The position numbers and the translations under genes are program-made. DNA of 64,000 bases from Sandarakinorhabdus glacialis (lineage in GTDB: Bacteria; Pseudomonadota; Alphaproteobacteria; Sphingomonadales; Sphingomonadaceae): assembly GCF_014643455.1 (NCBI RefSeq), contig NZ_BMJM01000004.1, forward strand, positions 62,001 to 126,000, written 5' to 3'. The notes beneath the pieces are model-generated. The model worked only from the letters and a program-made list of their open reading frames with translations, had not been told where the DNA came from and searched no databases. Shown here one piece after another: positions 46,540 to 55,616 of this stretch; the first letter of the stretch is position 1, and each line of letters opens with the position of its first letter.

Positions 46540-48930
46540 TCAGCGGCGCTGGCCGTTTTCGTCGATCAGGACTTCGCGGCGACCGACGTGGTCAGGTTTC
46601 GAGACAAAGCCGTCCTGCTCCATCTGCTCGATGAGGCGGGCGGCGTTGTTGTAGCCGACGCGGAGCTGGCGCTGGAGGTAACTTGTGGAGGCCTTTTGCG
46701 CGGCGGCGATGACTTCGATGGCGCGGGCATAGGTGTCGGCTTCGTCGTCGACAGGGCCGGGAATTACAGTGCTCCCAGCACTCGCACGGGTTGCGGGGAC
46801 GCCGCCTTCGAGGCCCCATTGGCCGTCGATGTCAGTGGGGTCCTCGGTGACGGCCTCGACGTAGGAGGGCATGCCTTGGCGGCGCCAATGTTCGGCGACG
46901 GCTTCGACCTCGTCGTCCGACACGAAGGGGCCGTGGACGCGGACGAGCTGCTTGCCGCCCGACATCCATAGCATGTCGCCCTTGCCGAGAAGTTGTTCGG
47001 CGCCCTGCTCGCCGAGGATGGTGCGGCTGTCGATCTTGCTGGTGACCTGGAAGCTGATGCGGGTCGGGAGATTGGCCTTGATGACGCCGGTGATGACGTC
47101 GACCGAGGGGCGCTGGGTCGCCATGATGAGATGGATGCCGGCGGCGCGGGCCTTTTGGGCGAGGCGCTGGATGAGGAATTCGACTTCCTTGCCGGCGGTC
47201 ATCATCAGGTCGGCGAGTTCGTCGACGACGATGACGATGAGCGGCAGCGTTTCGAACTCGAGGACTTCCTCCTCGATGATCGGCAGCTCGGTTTCGGGGT
47301 CCCAGCCGGTCTGGACGCGGCGGACAAAGGGCTTGCCGCTGGCCTTTGATTCGAGGACCTTTTGATTGAAGTTGGCGAGCGAGCGGACGTTGATCGCCGA
47401 CATCTGGCGATAACGGTCCTCCATCTGGTCGACGGCCCATTTCAGCGCGCGGATCGCCTTGGGTGGATCGGTGACGACCGGCGACAGGAGATGCGGGATG
47501 CCGTCATAGGTCTTCAGCTCGAGCATCTTGGGATCGATCATGATCATCCGGCACTGCTGCGGCGTGAGCCGGTAGAGCAGCGACAGGATCATGGCGTTTA
47601 GGCCGACCGACTTGCCCGAGCCGGTGGTGCCGGCGATGAGCAGGTGCGGCATCGGCGCGAGATCGGCGATGACGGGCTCGCCGGCGATATCCTTGCCAAG
47701 CACCAGCGGCAGGACGGCGCCGCGATCCTCGAAGGCACGGCTGCCGAGGAGTTCGGACAGGCTGACCATTTCGCGGGTGAGGTTCGGCAGCTCGATGCCG
47801 ATGACGTTCTTGCCGGGGACGACAGCAACGCGGGCCGACAGCGCCGACATCGAGCGGGCGATATCGTCGGCGAGGCCGATGACGCGCGACGCCTTGATGC
47901 CGGGGGCGGGTTCGAGCTCGTACATGGTGACGACGGGGCCGGGACGGACTTCGCCGATGCGGCCGCGGACGCCGAAATCCTCGAGCACGCCTTCGAGCAG
48001 CCGGGCATTCTGTTCGAGGCTGGCGGCATCGACGCGGCGCGCGGGGCCGGCCGGCGGGGGTTTCAGCAGCGACAGGCTCGGCAGGATGGCAGCGTCGCCG
48101 AGGTCGAGCGCGGGCTGGCGTTCGTCGTTGCCGCGCTTGCCGGGTTCGGCGCGGGCGCTGGGTTCGACGACGATGGCGCGGGGCGTCGTTGGTTGGATCG
48201 CGGCGCGGATATCCTCGGCATCGGCGGGGCGTCCCAGTGGGCGCGGGCGCGGGACGACGGCGATCGGGGCGTCGTCATCGTCGTCCTCGTAGCGGGGTTC
48301 GCGGTGGAACAGCGCGGCAATGCCGCCGAGATCGGCGCGGTTGAGACCGGTGCCCCAGGCGACGAGGCCGAGGCCGAGAGGGACCAGCAGCACCGCGAAC
48401 AGCGACGGCACCGAGATGCCCGACAGCAGCGCGGTGTCGCCGAGCGATTGAGCGCCCTTGCCGGCAAACCAGCCGATGGTGCCGCCGGCCCCCGAGGGGG
48501 CGCCGAGATCGCCGATGCCGAGTGCGCCGGCGGCGGCGGCGAGAACGACGACGCCGGCGAGCGTGGCGAAAATGGCACGGCGGACGGCGAAGTCGCGGCG
48601 CTCGGCGAGCCGGACGCCGGCGGTGGCGATGACCGGGGCCAGCAGCAGCGCGGCCCAGCCGAACAATTGCAGCAGCAGGTCGGCGACATGGGCACCGGGG
48701 CCTGCGAGGATGTTGACCGGCGTACGGCCGGTGACGGTGTTGAGCGAGGGATCGAGGCGCGAATAGCTGAGCAGCGCGGCCACGAGGCCGACAGCGACAA
48801 GGACCAGCGCCAGCGCGCCGGCGAGGACGAGGGTGCGGTGCAGCGCTGCCTTCGCCCACCCCAGCGCACGCGCGATGCGGCCGGGCGCGACGGGGCGCGG
48901 TTTCGAGACATTTGCTGCGCGCGTTGCCAT
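46540..48930 (-). CDS. ftsK: DNA translocase FtsK
   Basis: Septal DNA pump that clears the terminus before division. The 796 aa comprise about four N-terminal transmembrane helices (to residue 190), a moderately short Pro/Ala linker, the motor with Walker A GTTGSGKSVG near 431-440, Walker B in VIVVDELADLMM, and a C-terminal winged-helix gamma domain (RQLRVGYNNAARLIEQMEQDG) for KOPS recognition. It is downstream of nothing obvious and ends 10 nt from the convergent TauE-type gene. Confidence 0.96.
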   Translation of the reverse strand: MATRAANVSKPRPVAPGRIARALGWAKAALHRTLVLAGALALVLVAVGLVAALLSYSRLDPSLNTVTGRTPVNILAGPGAHVADLLLQLFGWAALLLAPVIATAGVRLAERRDFAVRRAIFATLAGVVVLAAAAGALGIGDLGAPSGAGGTIGWFAGKGAQSLGDTALLSGISVPSLFAVLLVPLGLGLVAWGTGLNRADLGGIAALFHREPRYEDDDDDAPIAVVPRPRPLGRPADAEDIRAAIQPTTPRAIVVEPSARAEPGKRGNDERQPALDLGDAAILPSLSLLKPPPAGPARRVDAASLEQNARLLEGVLEDFGVRGRIGEVRPGPVVTMYELEPAPGIKASRVIGLADDIARSMSALSARVAVVPGKNVIGIELPNLTREMVSLSELLGSRAFEDRGAVLPLVLGKDIAGEPVIADLAPMPHLLIAGTTGSGKSVGLNAMILSLLYRLTPQQCRMIMIDPKMLELKTYDGIPHLLSPVVTDPPKAIRALKWAVDQMEDRYRQMSAINVRSLANFNQKVLESKASGKPFVRRVQTGWDPETELPIIEEEVLEFETLPLIVIVVDELADLMMTAGKEVEFLIQRLAQKARAAGIHLIMATQRPSVDVITGVIKANLPTRISFQVTSKIDSRTILGEQGAEQLLGKGDMLWMSGGKQLVRVHGPFVSDDEVEAVAEHWRRQGMPSYVEAVTEDPTDIDGQWGLEGGVPATRASAGSTVIPGPVDDEADTYARAIEVIAAAQKASTSYLQRQLRVGYNNAARLIEQMEQDGFVSKPDHVGRREVLIDENGQRR

Positions 48931-49053
48931 TGCCGCCTTTACCCTGCTCTCGCCCGCTGGCGGAAGCCCTGTCCGTTCACGCTTTGAACCTGTCAGGCCA
49001 CGATGGCGGATGGGGAGTCCGGGGTCAAGGCTTTGAGGCGGAAAGGCATTGGC

Positions 49054-49866
49054 TCAGGTGCGCCCGGTGACTTGTGGTCCGGAGGGCGGCGGCGGGAAGG
49101 CGTAGGGCGGAACCGCGGCGCCTGGCGAGCCGGCGGTAATGGCGTTGTAGAGCGGCGGACCGAGGGGGCCATAGGCGATGGCGTTGGTGACCGCGAGCGA
49201 GCCGAGCATGACGGCAATGCCCCACGCCCAGGCGGGGTGGACGCGGCCACTGCGGCGGCGGTCGGCGATGACGCCGACAAGGGGGAAAAGCATGATGGGT
49301 ATGAAGGTCGCTTCGAACGCCCAGGGCGGGAGCAGCGGCATCGGCAGCAGGCGGCCGAAGCCGGGACCTATCAGGAGCGCCATGCCGCAGAAGTGCAGGC
49401 GGCGGTGCCAGCCGGTCTGGCGGCGCAGCACGACGGCGGCGGCGGTGAGGCCGGCGAAGGTAAACACCGTCATCGGATCGAGGACGAGGAAGTGCACGGG
49501 CTGGAAGAAGAACGGCACCTGGCCGCTGCGGACCATGGAAACGGTAACCATGCAGCCGAGGACGACCATGGCGACCACCCAGCCGGTGCCGATCCAGCCC
49601 AGACGACGGTGGAGGACGGTGTTGCCGGTGGCGACGAAGACATTCTGCAGCAGGTAGAGCACGACCCAGCCCATGAAGACGATGGCATGGGCATGGACGA
49701 GGGGCGGCGCGGCGAAGCTCGAGCGGCCCATGGCGAGCTGCGTCGAAAAACCGGCGACGACGACCAGCGTCATGACGATGGCCGACACCATGAAAAAGCG
49801 GCTGTCGTTGCCGACGACGCGGTGCGGCGGCTGTTGCAGGACCGGTGTATCAGCCAGCGTTGCCAT
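49054..49866 (-). CDS. conserved membrane protein, unknown function
   Basis: A 270-aa protein with about seven hydrophobic segments. Motifs include VHAHAIVFMGWVVLYLLQNV and RRLGWIGTGWVVAMVVLGC, with His residues on two helices suggestive of haem or metal contact (unproven). The pattern resembles the DUF2306 class but I would not insist. The C-terminal 25 residues are Pro/Gly-rich. Divergent from the GFA gene. Confidence 0.7.
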   Translation of the reverse strand: MATLADTPVLQQPPHRVVGNDSRFFMVSAIVMTLVVVAGFSTQLAMGRSSFAAPPLVHAHAIVFMGWVVLYLLQNVFVATGNTVLHRRLGWIGTGWVVAMVVLGCMVTVSMVRSGQVPFFFQPVHFLVLDPMTVFTFAGLTAAAVVLRRQTGWHRRLHFCGMALLIGPGFGRLLPMPLLPPWAFEATFIPIMLFPLVGVIADRRRSGRVHPAWAWGIAVMLGSLAVTNAIAYGPLGPPLYNAITAGSPGAAVPPYAFPPPPSGPQVTGRT

Positions 49867-49993
49867 GCCGTATTCCCCCGGCGCGTGAAACCAGTCGCCA
49901 ATTGTAAACCGTTACGGGGCTGACCGCAACGGTAGTGGCGCGTTCGCGGCATTCTGGCTGGCGCCTCCGCGCTGGCAGCATTAATCCGGTCCG

Positions 49994-50428
49994 ATGCGTG
50001 AACCGATCGATGGGCGCTGCCACTGCGGCACAGTGACATTTCGTGTCGTGCTGAACGATGGCCTGGCCAGCGCGATGCGGTGCAACTGCAGTTATTGCCG
50101 CATGCGCGGTGCAGTGGCGGTCACGGCGCGGCTGGACGATGTCACCATCTTGAGCGGCGCAGAATCGCTGACGCTTTACGAATTCAATACCCGGACGGCG
50201 AAGCATTACTTTTGCCGGATCTGCGGCATCCACACATTTCACCAGCGGCGGTCGAACCCCGGTGAATATGGCGTCAATCTCGCGTGTCTGGCGGGGATGA
50301 GCCCGTTCGATCTCGCCGAGGTGACGGTGACCGACGGGGTGCATCACACGTCCGACAGTGAAGATGGTAAAAAGCGCGTGGTCGGGGTGTTGCGCTTCAT
50401 GGCGGGCAAGACATCCCCGTGCGTCTGA
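49994..50428 (+). CDS. GFA (glutathione-dependent formaldehyde-activating/CENP-V) family protein
   Basis: A 144-aa protein with the CENP-V/GFA zinc cysteines: CHCGTVTF near residues 9-16, CNCSYCR, and FCRICGIHTFHQRR. The fold binds zinc and may conjugate glutathione adducts; formaldehyde specificity is not supported by any neighbour. Length is normal. Divergent from the membrane-protein gene at 49866. Confidence 0.9.
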   Translation: MREPIDGRCHCGTVTFRVVLNDGLASAMRCNCSYCRMRGAVAVTARLDDVTILSGAESLTLYEFNTRTAKHYFCRICGIHTFHQRRSNPGEYGVNLACLAGMSPFDLAEVTVTDGVHHTSDSEDGKKRVVGVLRFMAGKTSPCV

Positions 50429-50544
50429 TTTGCTCAAAATGGGGACCGTGGGGATAACGGCGACGCCGACGTCTATCCCGCAGGGCCGACGCTATATGCT
50501 TTCGCGCCAAGGCGGTTTCAGCGAATGGCGCTAATGTGCGAGGC

Positions 50545-51399
50545 ATGGACAGTCCGCGACCGGCGACGGCGCAATCAGGGGCGCGGCGAATTACGGGCTG
50601 GATGACAGCCCGTTATGGGCAACTGCGCCTGGCGCGAGCGTCGAACACGATCGACGCCTTGCTGATATCCTATCCCAAGTCGGGGCGGACGTGGTTCCGT
50701 TTCATCCTGGCAACCTATTTTGCACATGTCATCGGTTTGGAGGCGGATATCGACCTGCATAGCATGTTCGGCATCCTGCCCAATCTGGACTGGGATCGGA
50801 AACGCGGCATACCGGCCTATCAGGCGGGACCGACGCGGGGGCTGGTCCCATTGATCGCCGTCAGCCACCGCTACCGATCGCTGGTCACGCCGGTTCCGGT
50901 GATCATGATGGTTCGCGATCCGCGCGACGTGATTGTCTCGGCCTATTTTCATGCCACGCGGCACAAGCACCGATACACCGGCACCATCGACGATTTCGTT
51001 CGCGACGACGCGCAGGGCTTGCCCGACCTGATGCAATATTTGAACGAGTGCGCGCTGTTGCTGGAAAAACACCCGCGCTGCGTGGTGACCTATGAGCGGT
51101 TGAGTGCCGCGCCCGAGGCCGAAACGGCACGCGTGCTGCGGTTCCTGGGGCAGGAACCGGATGCGGATTGCGTCCGCCGGGCGGTTGCCGCGGCGAACAT
51201 CGAGGCGATGCGTGCGCTCGAAGTGGAGAGCGGTATTCCCGGGCATGATTATGACCGGACGGACCCCGAAGCGCTGCGGATGCGGCGCGGTGCGGCCGGC
51301 GGTTATCGTGATTATCTGAGCAAGGACACGCTGGACTGGATCGACGAGACCTGCCGGCAACGCCTCGACACGGCGACGCTGAGACTGCTGGCGGCGTAA
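50545..51399 (+). CDS. sulfotransferase-domain protein
   Basis: A 284-aa cytosolic enzyme expected to transfer sulfate from PAPS. The 5'-phosphosulfate loop is YPKSGRTW at residues 43-50 and the 3'-phosphate segment is VRDPRDVIVSAYFH. The C-terminal dimer/PAPS block resembles RRGAAGGYRDYL. The acceptor is unknown (lipid, glycan or a small alcohol). It is alone between GFA and UbiH genes. A GTG 9 nt upstream is an alternative start. Confidence 0.85.
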   Translation: MDSPRPATAQSGARRITGWMTARYGQLRLARASNTIDALLISYPKSGRTWFRFILATYFAHVIGLEADIDLHSMFGILPNLDWDRKRGIPAYQAGPTRGLVPLIAVSHRYRSLVTPVPVIMMVRDPRDVIVSAYFHATRHKHRYTGTIDDFVRDDAQGLPDLMQYLNECALLLEKHPRCVVTYERLSAAPEAETARVLRFLGQEPDADCVRRAVAAANIEAMRALEVESGIPGHDYDRTDPEALRMRRGAAGGYRDYLSKDTLDWIDETCRQRLDTATLRLLAA

Positions 51400-51458
51400 C
51401 GCCGGACGGACATCATGTCCGCTTGGGGGCTGCGATGGGATGAGCTAGACCCGAGGGC

Positions 51459-52676
51459 ATGAATGCAGATGTGATCATTATCGGCGGCGGGCTGATCGGC
51501 TCGACATTGGCGCTGGCGCTGGCGCGGCACGAGGTTTCAAGCATCGTTGTCGATGCACAGGACCTCGACGCGACGACGCTGGCGACGTTCGACGGGCGGG
51601 CGAGCGCGGTGGCGAGTGCCTCGGCACGGATGTTGCGGGCGCTGGGGCTAGGCGAGGTGCTCGACAGCGACGGCTGCGCGATCCGGGCGATCCGGGTGAC
51701 CGACGGGATTGCGCCGCAGTATTTGCATTTCGATGCGGGGGCTGAAGGCGATCCGCTGGGGATCATGGTCGAGAATCGGCTGTTGCGGATTGCGTTGTTG
51801 AAGGCGGTACGCGCCGAGCCGCTGGTGACTTTGGTGGCGCCGGCGGTGGTGGCGAGCCTGGTGCGCGATGATCATGCGGCGACGTTGACGCTGGCGGATG
51901 GGCGGGTGTTTACGGCGCCGCTGGCGGTTGCGGCGGATGGGCGGAAGTCGAAGACGCGCGAGGGTGCAGGGATTCGGCTGGCGAGCTGGTCGTATCCGAA
52001 TGCGGCGCTGGTGACGATGGTGGCGCATTCGGTGCCGCACGGCAGTGTAGCATGCGAGCTGTTTTACCCGTCGGGACCCATGGCACTTTTGCCGATGATC
52101 GACAGTGAAGATGGGCGGCCGCGGACAGCGATCGTGTGGACGGTCGACGAGGCGGCGGCGGCTGGTGCACGCAAGCTGGGCCCGGTGGCGCTGGCGGCGG
52201 AGATTGCGGCGCGGATCGACGGCACTTTGGGGGAGATCGAGGTGATTGCCCCGCAGGCGGTGTGGCCGCTGGGGTATCATCATGCGGCGAGTTACAGCGC
52301 GCAACGGCTGCTGCTGATCGGGGATGCGGCGCACGGGATCCATCCGATTGCCGGGCAAGGACTCAACATGGGGTTCCGCGATGTTGCGGCGATGGCCGAG
52401 ATTCTGGTCGAGGCGGCGCGGACGGGGCAGGATTTGGGGGCACCGGATGTGCTCAAGCGCTATTCGGCTTGGCGGCGGTTCGATAATTCGATGGTCGGGG
52501 CGGTGACCGATGGGCTGAACAAGCTGTTCGCGGTGCCGGGGCGGGTCCCGGCGGCGGCGCGGCGGTTCGGGCTGGCGGGGGTGGAACGGGTGCCGATGCT
52601 GAAGGCGCGATTCATGGCGGAGGCGCGGGGGGAGACGGGGGAATTGCCGGCTTTGTTGCGGGGTGAATTGGTTTGA
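51459..52676 (+). CDS. FAD-dependent UbiH/UbiF/Coq6-family hydroxylase
   Basis: A 405-aa flavoprotein monooxygenase of ubiquinone synthesis type. GGGLIGSTLALALA (FAD motif) is at residues 9-22. LLLIGDAAHGIHPIAGQGLN carries the GD motif. Which ring position it hydroxylates (C5, C6 or C1) cannot be read from sequence. A 3'-adjacent type D2 repeat follows. Its own promoter is likely because 59 nt separate it from the sulfotransferase gene. Confidence 0.92.
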   Translation: MNADVIIIGGGLIGSTLALALARHEVSSIVVDAQDLDATTLATFDGRASAVASASARMLRALGLGEVLDSDGCAIRAIRVTDGIAPQYLHFDAGAEGDPLGIMVENRLLRIALLKAVRAEPLVTLVAPAVVASLVRDDHAATLTLADGRVFTAPLAVAADGRKSKTREGAGIRLASWSYPNAALVTMVAHSVPHGSVACELFYPSGPMALLPMIDSEDGRPRTAIVWTVDEAAAAGARKLGPVALAAEIAARIDGTLGEIEVIAPQAVWPLGYHHAASYSAQRLLLIGDAAHGIHPIAGQGLNMGFRDVAAMAEILVEAARTGQDLGAPDVLKRYSAWRRFDNSMVGAVTDGLNKLFAVPGRVPAAARRFGLAGVERVPMLKARFMAEARGETGELPALLRGELV

Positions 52677-52692
52677 GATTGGCGAGCGGGTG

Positions 52693-52747
52693 AACCCCCA
52701 CCCCGCTCGGCTGGGGCCGAGTCGCCCTCCCCTCAAGGGGGAGGGAG
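52693..52747 (+). repeat. 55-nt GC-rich intergenic repeat, type D2, copy 2
   Basis: It matches 43282-43336 at 53 of 55 positions, the differences falling in the hairpin loop. It lies between the hydroxylase and the convergent Trm112 gene. Confidence 0.9.
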
Positions 52748-52756
52748 TTTTTAAAG

Positions 52757-52939
52757 TCAGTCTTCTAGCGGGGTGAATTCGCGGGCTTCTTCGATGAGTA
52801 GGATCGGGACGCCGCCGCGAATCGGGTAGGCTAGGCCGGCTTTGTCGGCGACGAGTTCCTGGGCGGCTTCGTCGAGGCGTAGCGGCGTGCGGGTCATCGG
52901 GCAGACGAGGATTGCCAGCAGCTTTGGGTCGAGGCTCAT
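52757..52939 (-). CDS. Trm112-family zinc-ribbon-like protein
   Basis: A 60-aa protein of the Trm112/YcaR (UPF0434) family: [20 protein letters not shown], then the [17 protein letters not shown] core. Most relatives carry CP..C zinc ligands; here only the first pair is partly kept (CPMT). Members act as partners or stabilisers of methyltransferases; the partner is unknown. The start overlaps the LON-domain stop by 4 nt (ATGA). Confidence 0.88.
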   Translation of the reverse strand: MSLDPKLLAILVCPMTRTPLRLDEAAQELVADKAGLAYPIRGGVPILLIEEAREFTPLED

Positions 52940-53589
52940 TGGAGTGTTGGCCGGTCGCCTTCGCCGCTCGGGCCTTGGGCGAAGGTCATCAGCGCGGTGA
53001 GGGTGGCGGCGCGGTCGGCGAGGTCGTCGGCTTCGAGGAGTGCCTGCTTCTCGGCGGGGTCGAAGGGACAGATGCTGGCGAGCGTGGTGACGAGCGATTC
53101 ATCGTCGGCGGAGTGGACGGCCTCCCAGTCGGCGGAGAGACCCTGGGTGTCGAGATAGGTGCGCAGCACGTCCTCGAGGCCGGCGCGGGCGACGGCGGCG
53201 AGGGCGTCGGGCTCGTCGCGGTCTTCAGTGAAATCATGATAATCGGCCATGACCTGGCGGTATAGCGTCGTGCGATCGAGCTCGGCGGCGATGCGGAAGC
53301 GGCTGACGCCGGTGAGCGCGACGAGGACGCGGCCGTCCTCGGTTTCGCGGTAGTCACCGATGCGGCCGAGGCAGCCGACCGCGTAAAGTGGCGGCGGCTC
53401 GCCCTCGGTGCGGGGCTGAATGATGCCGATGATCCGATTCGCGGCGCCGGTGGCGGCCATCGCGTCGCGGACCATCGCGAGATAGCGCGGCTCGAAGATG
53501 TTGAGCGGCAGTATCCCGCGCGGCAGCAGGAGTGCACCCGACAGCGGGAAGACCGGCACGGCGACTGGCAGGGGTTCGTGGCCCGTCAT
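52936..53589 (-). CDS. LON peptidase N-terminal substrate-binding domain protein
   Basis: A 217-aa cytosolic protein with only the LON substrate-binding domain ([52 protein letters not shown]). No ATPase or protease part. GAGGAGGG lies 9 nt before the ATG. It follows the thioredoxin gene after 13 nt and overlaps the Trm112 start by 4 nt. Such stand-alone domains are common in alphaproteobacteria; role unclear. Confidence 0.9.
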   Translation of the reverse strand: MTGHEPLPVAVPVFPLSGALLLPRGILPLNIFEPRYLAMVRDAMAATGAANRIIGIIQPRTEGEPPPLYAVGCLGRIGDYRETEDGRVLVALTGVSRFRIAAELDRTTLYRQVMADYHDFTEDRDEPDALAAVARAGLEDVLRTYLDTQGLSADWEAVHSADDESLVTTLASICPFDPAEKQALLEADDLADRAATLTALMTFAQGPSGEGDRPTLQ

Positions 53590-53602
53590 GGCAAGACCCT
53601 CC

Positions 53603-54541
53603 TCATGAGAACAGGATCGATCGCAGCCGGGCGCGGGTGCGGATGCTCCAGGCGTCATCGAGCCCGGTGGCTTCGAAGATCTTGAGCAGGGTCGTGCGCG
53701 CGGCGCCTTCGTTCCAGCCGCGATCGGCGGCGATAGTGTGGAGGAGGTGGTCGGCGGCGGCGTCGCGGTTGCCGCCGGCGAGGAGCGCGCCGGCGAGGTC
53801 GAAGCGCAGCTGGTGATCGTCGGGGTTGGCGGCGACTTCCGATTCGAGGGCCGAAAGGTCGTCGACGGGGACGGCGTCGGCAGCGAGGGCGATGGCGGCG
53901 CGGGCGCGAGTTACGTCGGCGTCCTTCGATTCGGCGGGCACGGCGGTGAGCGCGGCGGCGGCATCGTCGGTGCGGCCGGCGGCGAGCAATGCCAGCGCGT
54001 ATTTGCCGGCGACGGGCTCGCGGTCGGGGAATTCCTGTGCGAGGGCGCCGAGCATGGCGGCAGCGTCTTCGTGCGCGCCTTCGGCCATTGCGGCGTTGGA
54101 GGCTTCGATGAGTGCGGCGATTTCGGCTTCGGCATCGACTTCGCCAGGGGCCGGGGGGGCACCAGCCAGGAGGCGCGCGATGAAGGCCTTGAGCTCGGAT
54201 TCGCCGAGCGCGCCCTGGAAACCGTCGACCGGCTGGCCGTTGAGGAAGGCATAGACGGTCGGGATCGACTGGATGCGAAATTGCGAAGCAAGCGTCTGGT
54301 TCTTGTCGACGTCGATCTTGACCAGTTTGACGCGGTCGGCATCGGCGGCGACGACGCGCTCGAGCAGCGGGGTGAGGGTCTTGCAGGGGCCGCACCATTC
54401 GGCCCAGAAGTCGACGAGAACGAGGGCGTCCTTCGACGCATCGACGACGTCGCGGCGGAAGGCCTCGATGCTGGCTTTTTCAGTGGCGGCAGTGGCGAGG
54501 CTGGCCAAGGTGATATCCTCAATGCGGGCGGTTTCGGCCAT
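53603..54541 (-). CDS. thioredoxin-domain/TPR chaperone-like protein (CnoX-like)
   Basis: A 312-aa protein: an N-terminal thioredoxin fold with active site CGPC (C50 and C53, in VLVDFWAEWCGPCKT) followed by an extended helical TPR-like region. This matches the CnoX/YbbN class, which holds unfolded proteins under oxidative stress. CnoX of E. coli lacks one cysteine; here both are kept, so redox activity is possible. First in the thioredoxin-LON-Trm112 operon. Confidence 0.88.
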   Translation of the reverse strand: MAETARIEDITLASLATAATEKASIEAFRRDVVDASKDALVLVDFWAEWCGPCKTLTPLLERVVAADADRVKLVKIDVDKNQTLASQFRIQSIPTVYAFLNGQPVDGFQGALGESELKAFIARLLAGAPPAPGEVDAEAEIAALIEASNAAMAEGAHEDAAAMLGALAQEFPDREPVAGKYALALLAAGRTDDAAAALTAVPAESKDADVTRARAAIALAADAVPVDDLSALESEVAANPDDHQLRFDLAGALLAGGNRDAAADHLLHTIAADRGWNEGAARTTLLKIFEATGLDDAWSIRTRARLRSILFS

Positions 54542-54692
54542 ATGGGGGCCGGGGGGGCACTTTGCCAACCCTGCAGGGGTATTGCGGGCGCGTGTTGGCG
54601 TCGCAGGCAGTTTTTTCGGCGATTGTTCTTGCATCGGCGCGCGCCCTAGTGTTAACCGCGCCGCTCGCCACGGGGTTAGCCCCCTTGGCCGA

Positions 54693-54767
54693 GCGGGCGT
54701 AGCTCAGGGGTAGAGCGCAACCTTGCCAAGGTTGAAGTCGAGGGTTCGAATCCCTTCGCCCGCTCCA
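54693..54767 (+). tRNA. tRNA-Gly (GCC)
   Basis: A complete cloverleaf: acceptor GCGGGCG pairs with CGCCCGC, D-stem GCTC/GAGC, anticodon arm CAACC-TTGCCAA-GGTTG with anticodon GCC, T-arm GAGGG-TTCGAAT-CCCTT (one wobble), discriminator T and encoded CCA. No integrase or repeat of its 3' end is nearby, so it is not acting as an attachment site here. Confidence 0.98.
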
Positions 54768-54810
54768 TTTCATTAGAAATGGAGCTGACCGACCCTTCCG
54801 GGGGTGCCGG

Positions 54811-55533
54811 TCATTGCGATTTTTCGATCACCCAGCGGTGGTCTTCGTAAACCATGGAAACGACCGGGCGGCCGGCTTCGTCGAGCGCGGGACGATAGCG
54901 GAAGCGCTCCATGACCAGGTTGCAGGTGGTTTCGTCGAGGAGCGCGTTGCCGCTCGATTCGATGATGTCGCAGGCGGTGACGCGGCCGTTGGTGCCGACG
55001 TGGTAGCGCGCGACAAGCGCGCCCTGGAGCTCGGCCATGACCGCCGCGCGGGGATAGTCCGAGTCGCGGATGCGGCCGCGGAGCCAGCGCGGCGGGGTGC
55101 CGCCACCGCCGTCGCCGTCGCCGGCATCGCCGTCGCCGCGGCCGGGGCCGGGTTCGCCGTTGCCGAGTCCCTCGCCGGTGGCGGCGGCGCCGGCGGTGGG
55201 GGCAGCGCCGTCGCCGGCGATGGGGGCGGCGGTGATCGGCGGCAGGATCAGGATCGGGATGATCGGCGGCGGGGCGACGAAGATGGTGGGGATGGATTTG
55301 GGCGCCGGCGCGGCGGTCGTCGAGCGCGGGCGCGGGGCGGTGGGCTTGGGCGGCGGCGGGGGTGTCGGCTCGGGCGGGGCGGCGATCGGCGAGATCGGCA
55401 GGATGACGGGCTCCGGAACGATCATCGGGCGGCCGGCGGAGAGGCCGATGAACAGCGCATAGCCGAGGATGGCCTGGAGCAGCAGCGCGCCGGCGGCGCC
55501 CTTGAGCTTGTTGGAGGTCTGTTCGTCGATCAC
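54811..55533 (-). CDS. TonB-like energy-transducing protein
   Basis: A 240-aa inner-membrane protein: cytoplasmic N-terminus, one helix (ALLLQAILGYALFIGLSAG), a Pro-rich periplasmic linker with Glu/Lys (PPEPTPPPPPKPTAP), a Gly/Asp-rich stretch, and a TonB C-terminal domain (YPRAAVMAELQGALVARYHV, then VMERFRYRPALDEAGRPV). Could energise TonB-dependent receptors or, as a TonB-domain relative, the Tol system. A GTG at 55581 is an alternative start; neither has a strong ribosome-binding site. exbBD are not adjacent. Confidence 0.8.
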   Translation of the reverse strand: MIDEQTSNKLKGAAGALLLQAILGYALFIGLSAGRPMIVPEPVILPISPIAAPPEPTPPPPPKPTAPRPRSTTAAPAPKSIPTIFVAPPPIIPILILPPITAAPIAGDGAAPTAGAAATGEGLGNGEPGPGRGDGDAGDGDGGGGTPPRWLRGRIRDSDYPRAAVMAELQGALVARYHVGTNGRVTACDIIESSGNALLDETTCNLVMERFRYRPALDEAGRPVVSMVYEDHRWVIEKSQ

Positions 55534-55616
55534 CGGCGCATCATGACACGGCGCGGCTGAACGGCGGCAGAGCGGCAGCACTTCGCCTGTGCAGCGATAT
55601 CGCCTATGGGTCGGGA

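Noticed and set aside
54693-54767. tRNA-Gly as an integration site
   Set aside because: No integrase, no duplicated tRNA 3' end and only core genes on both sides.
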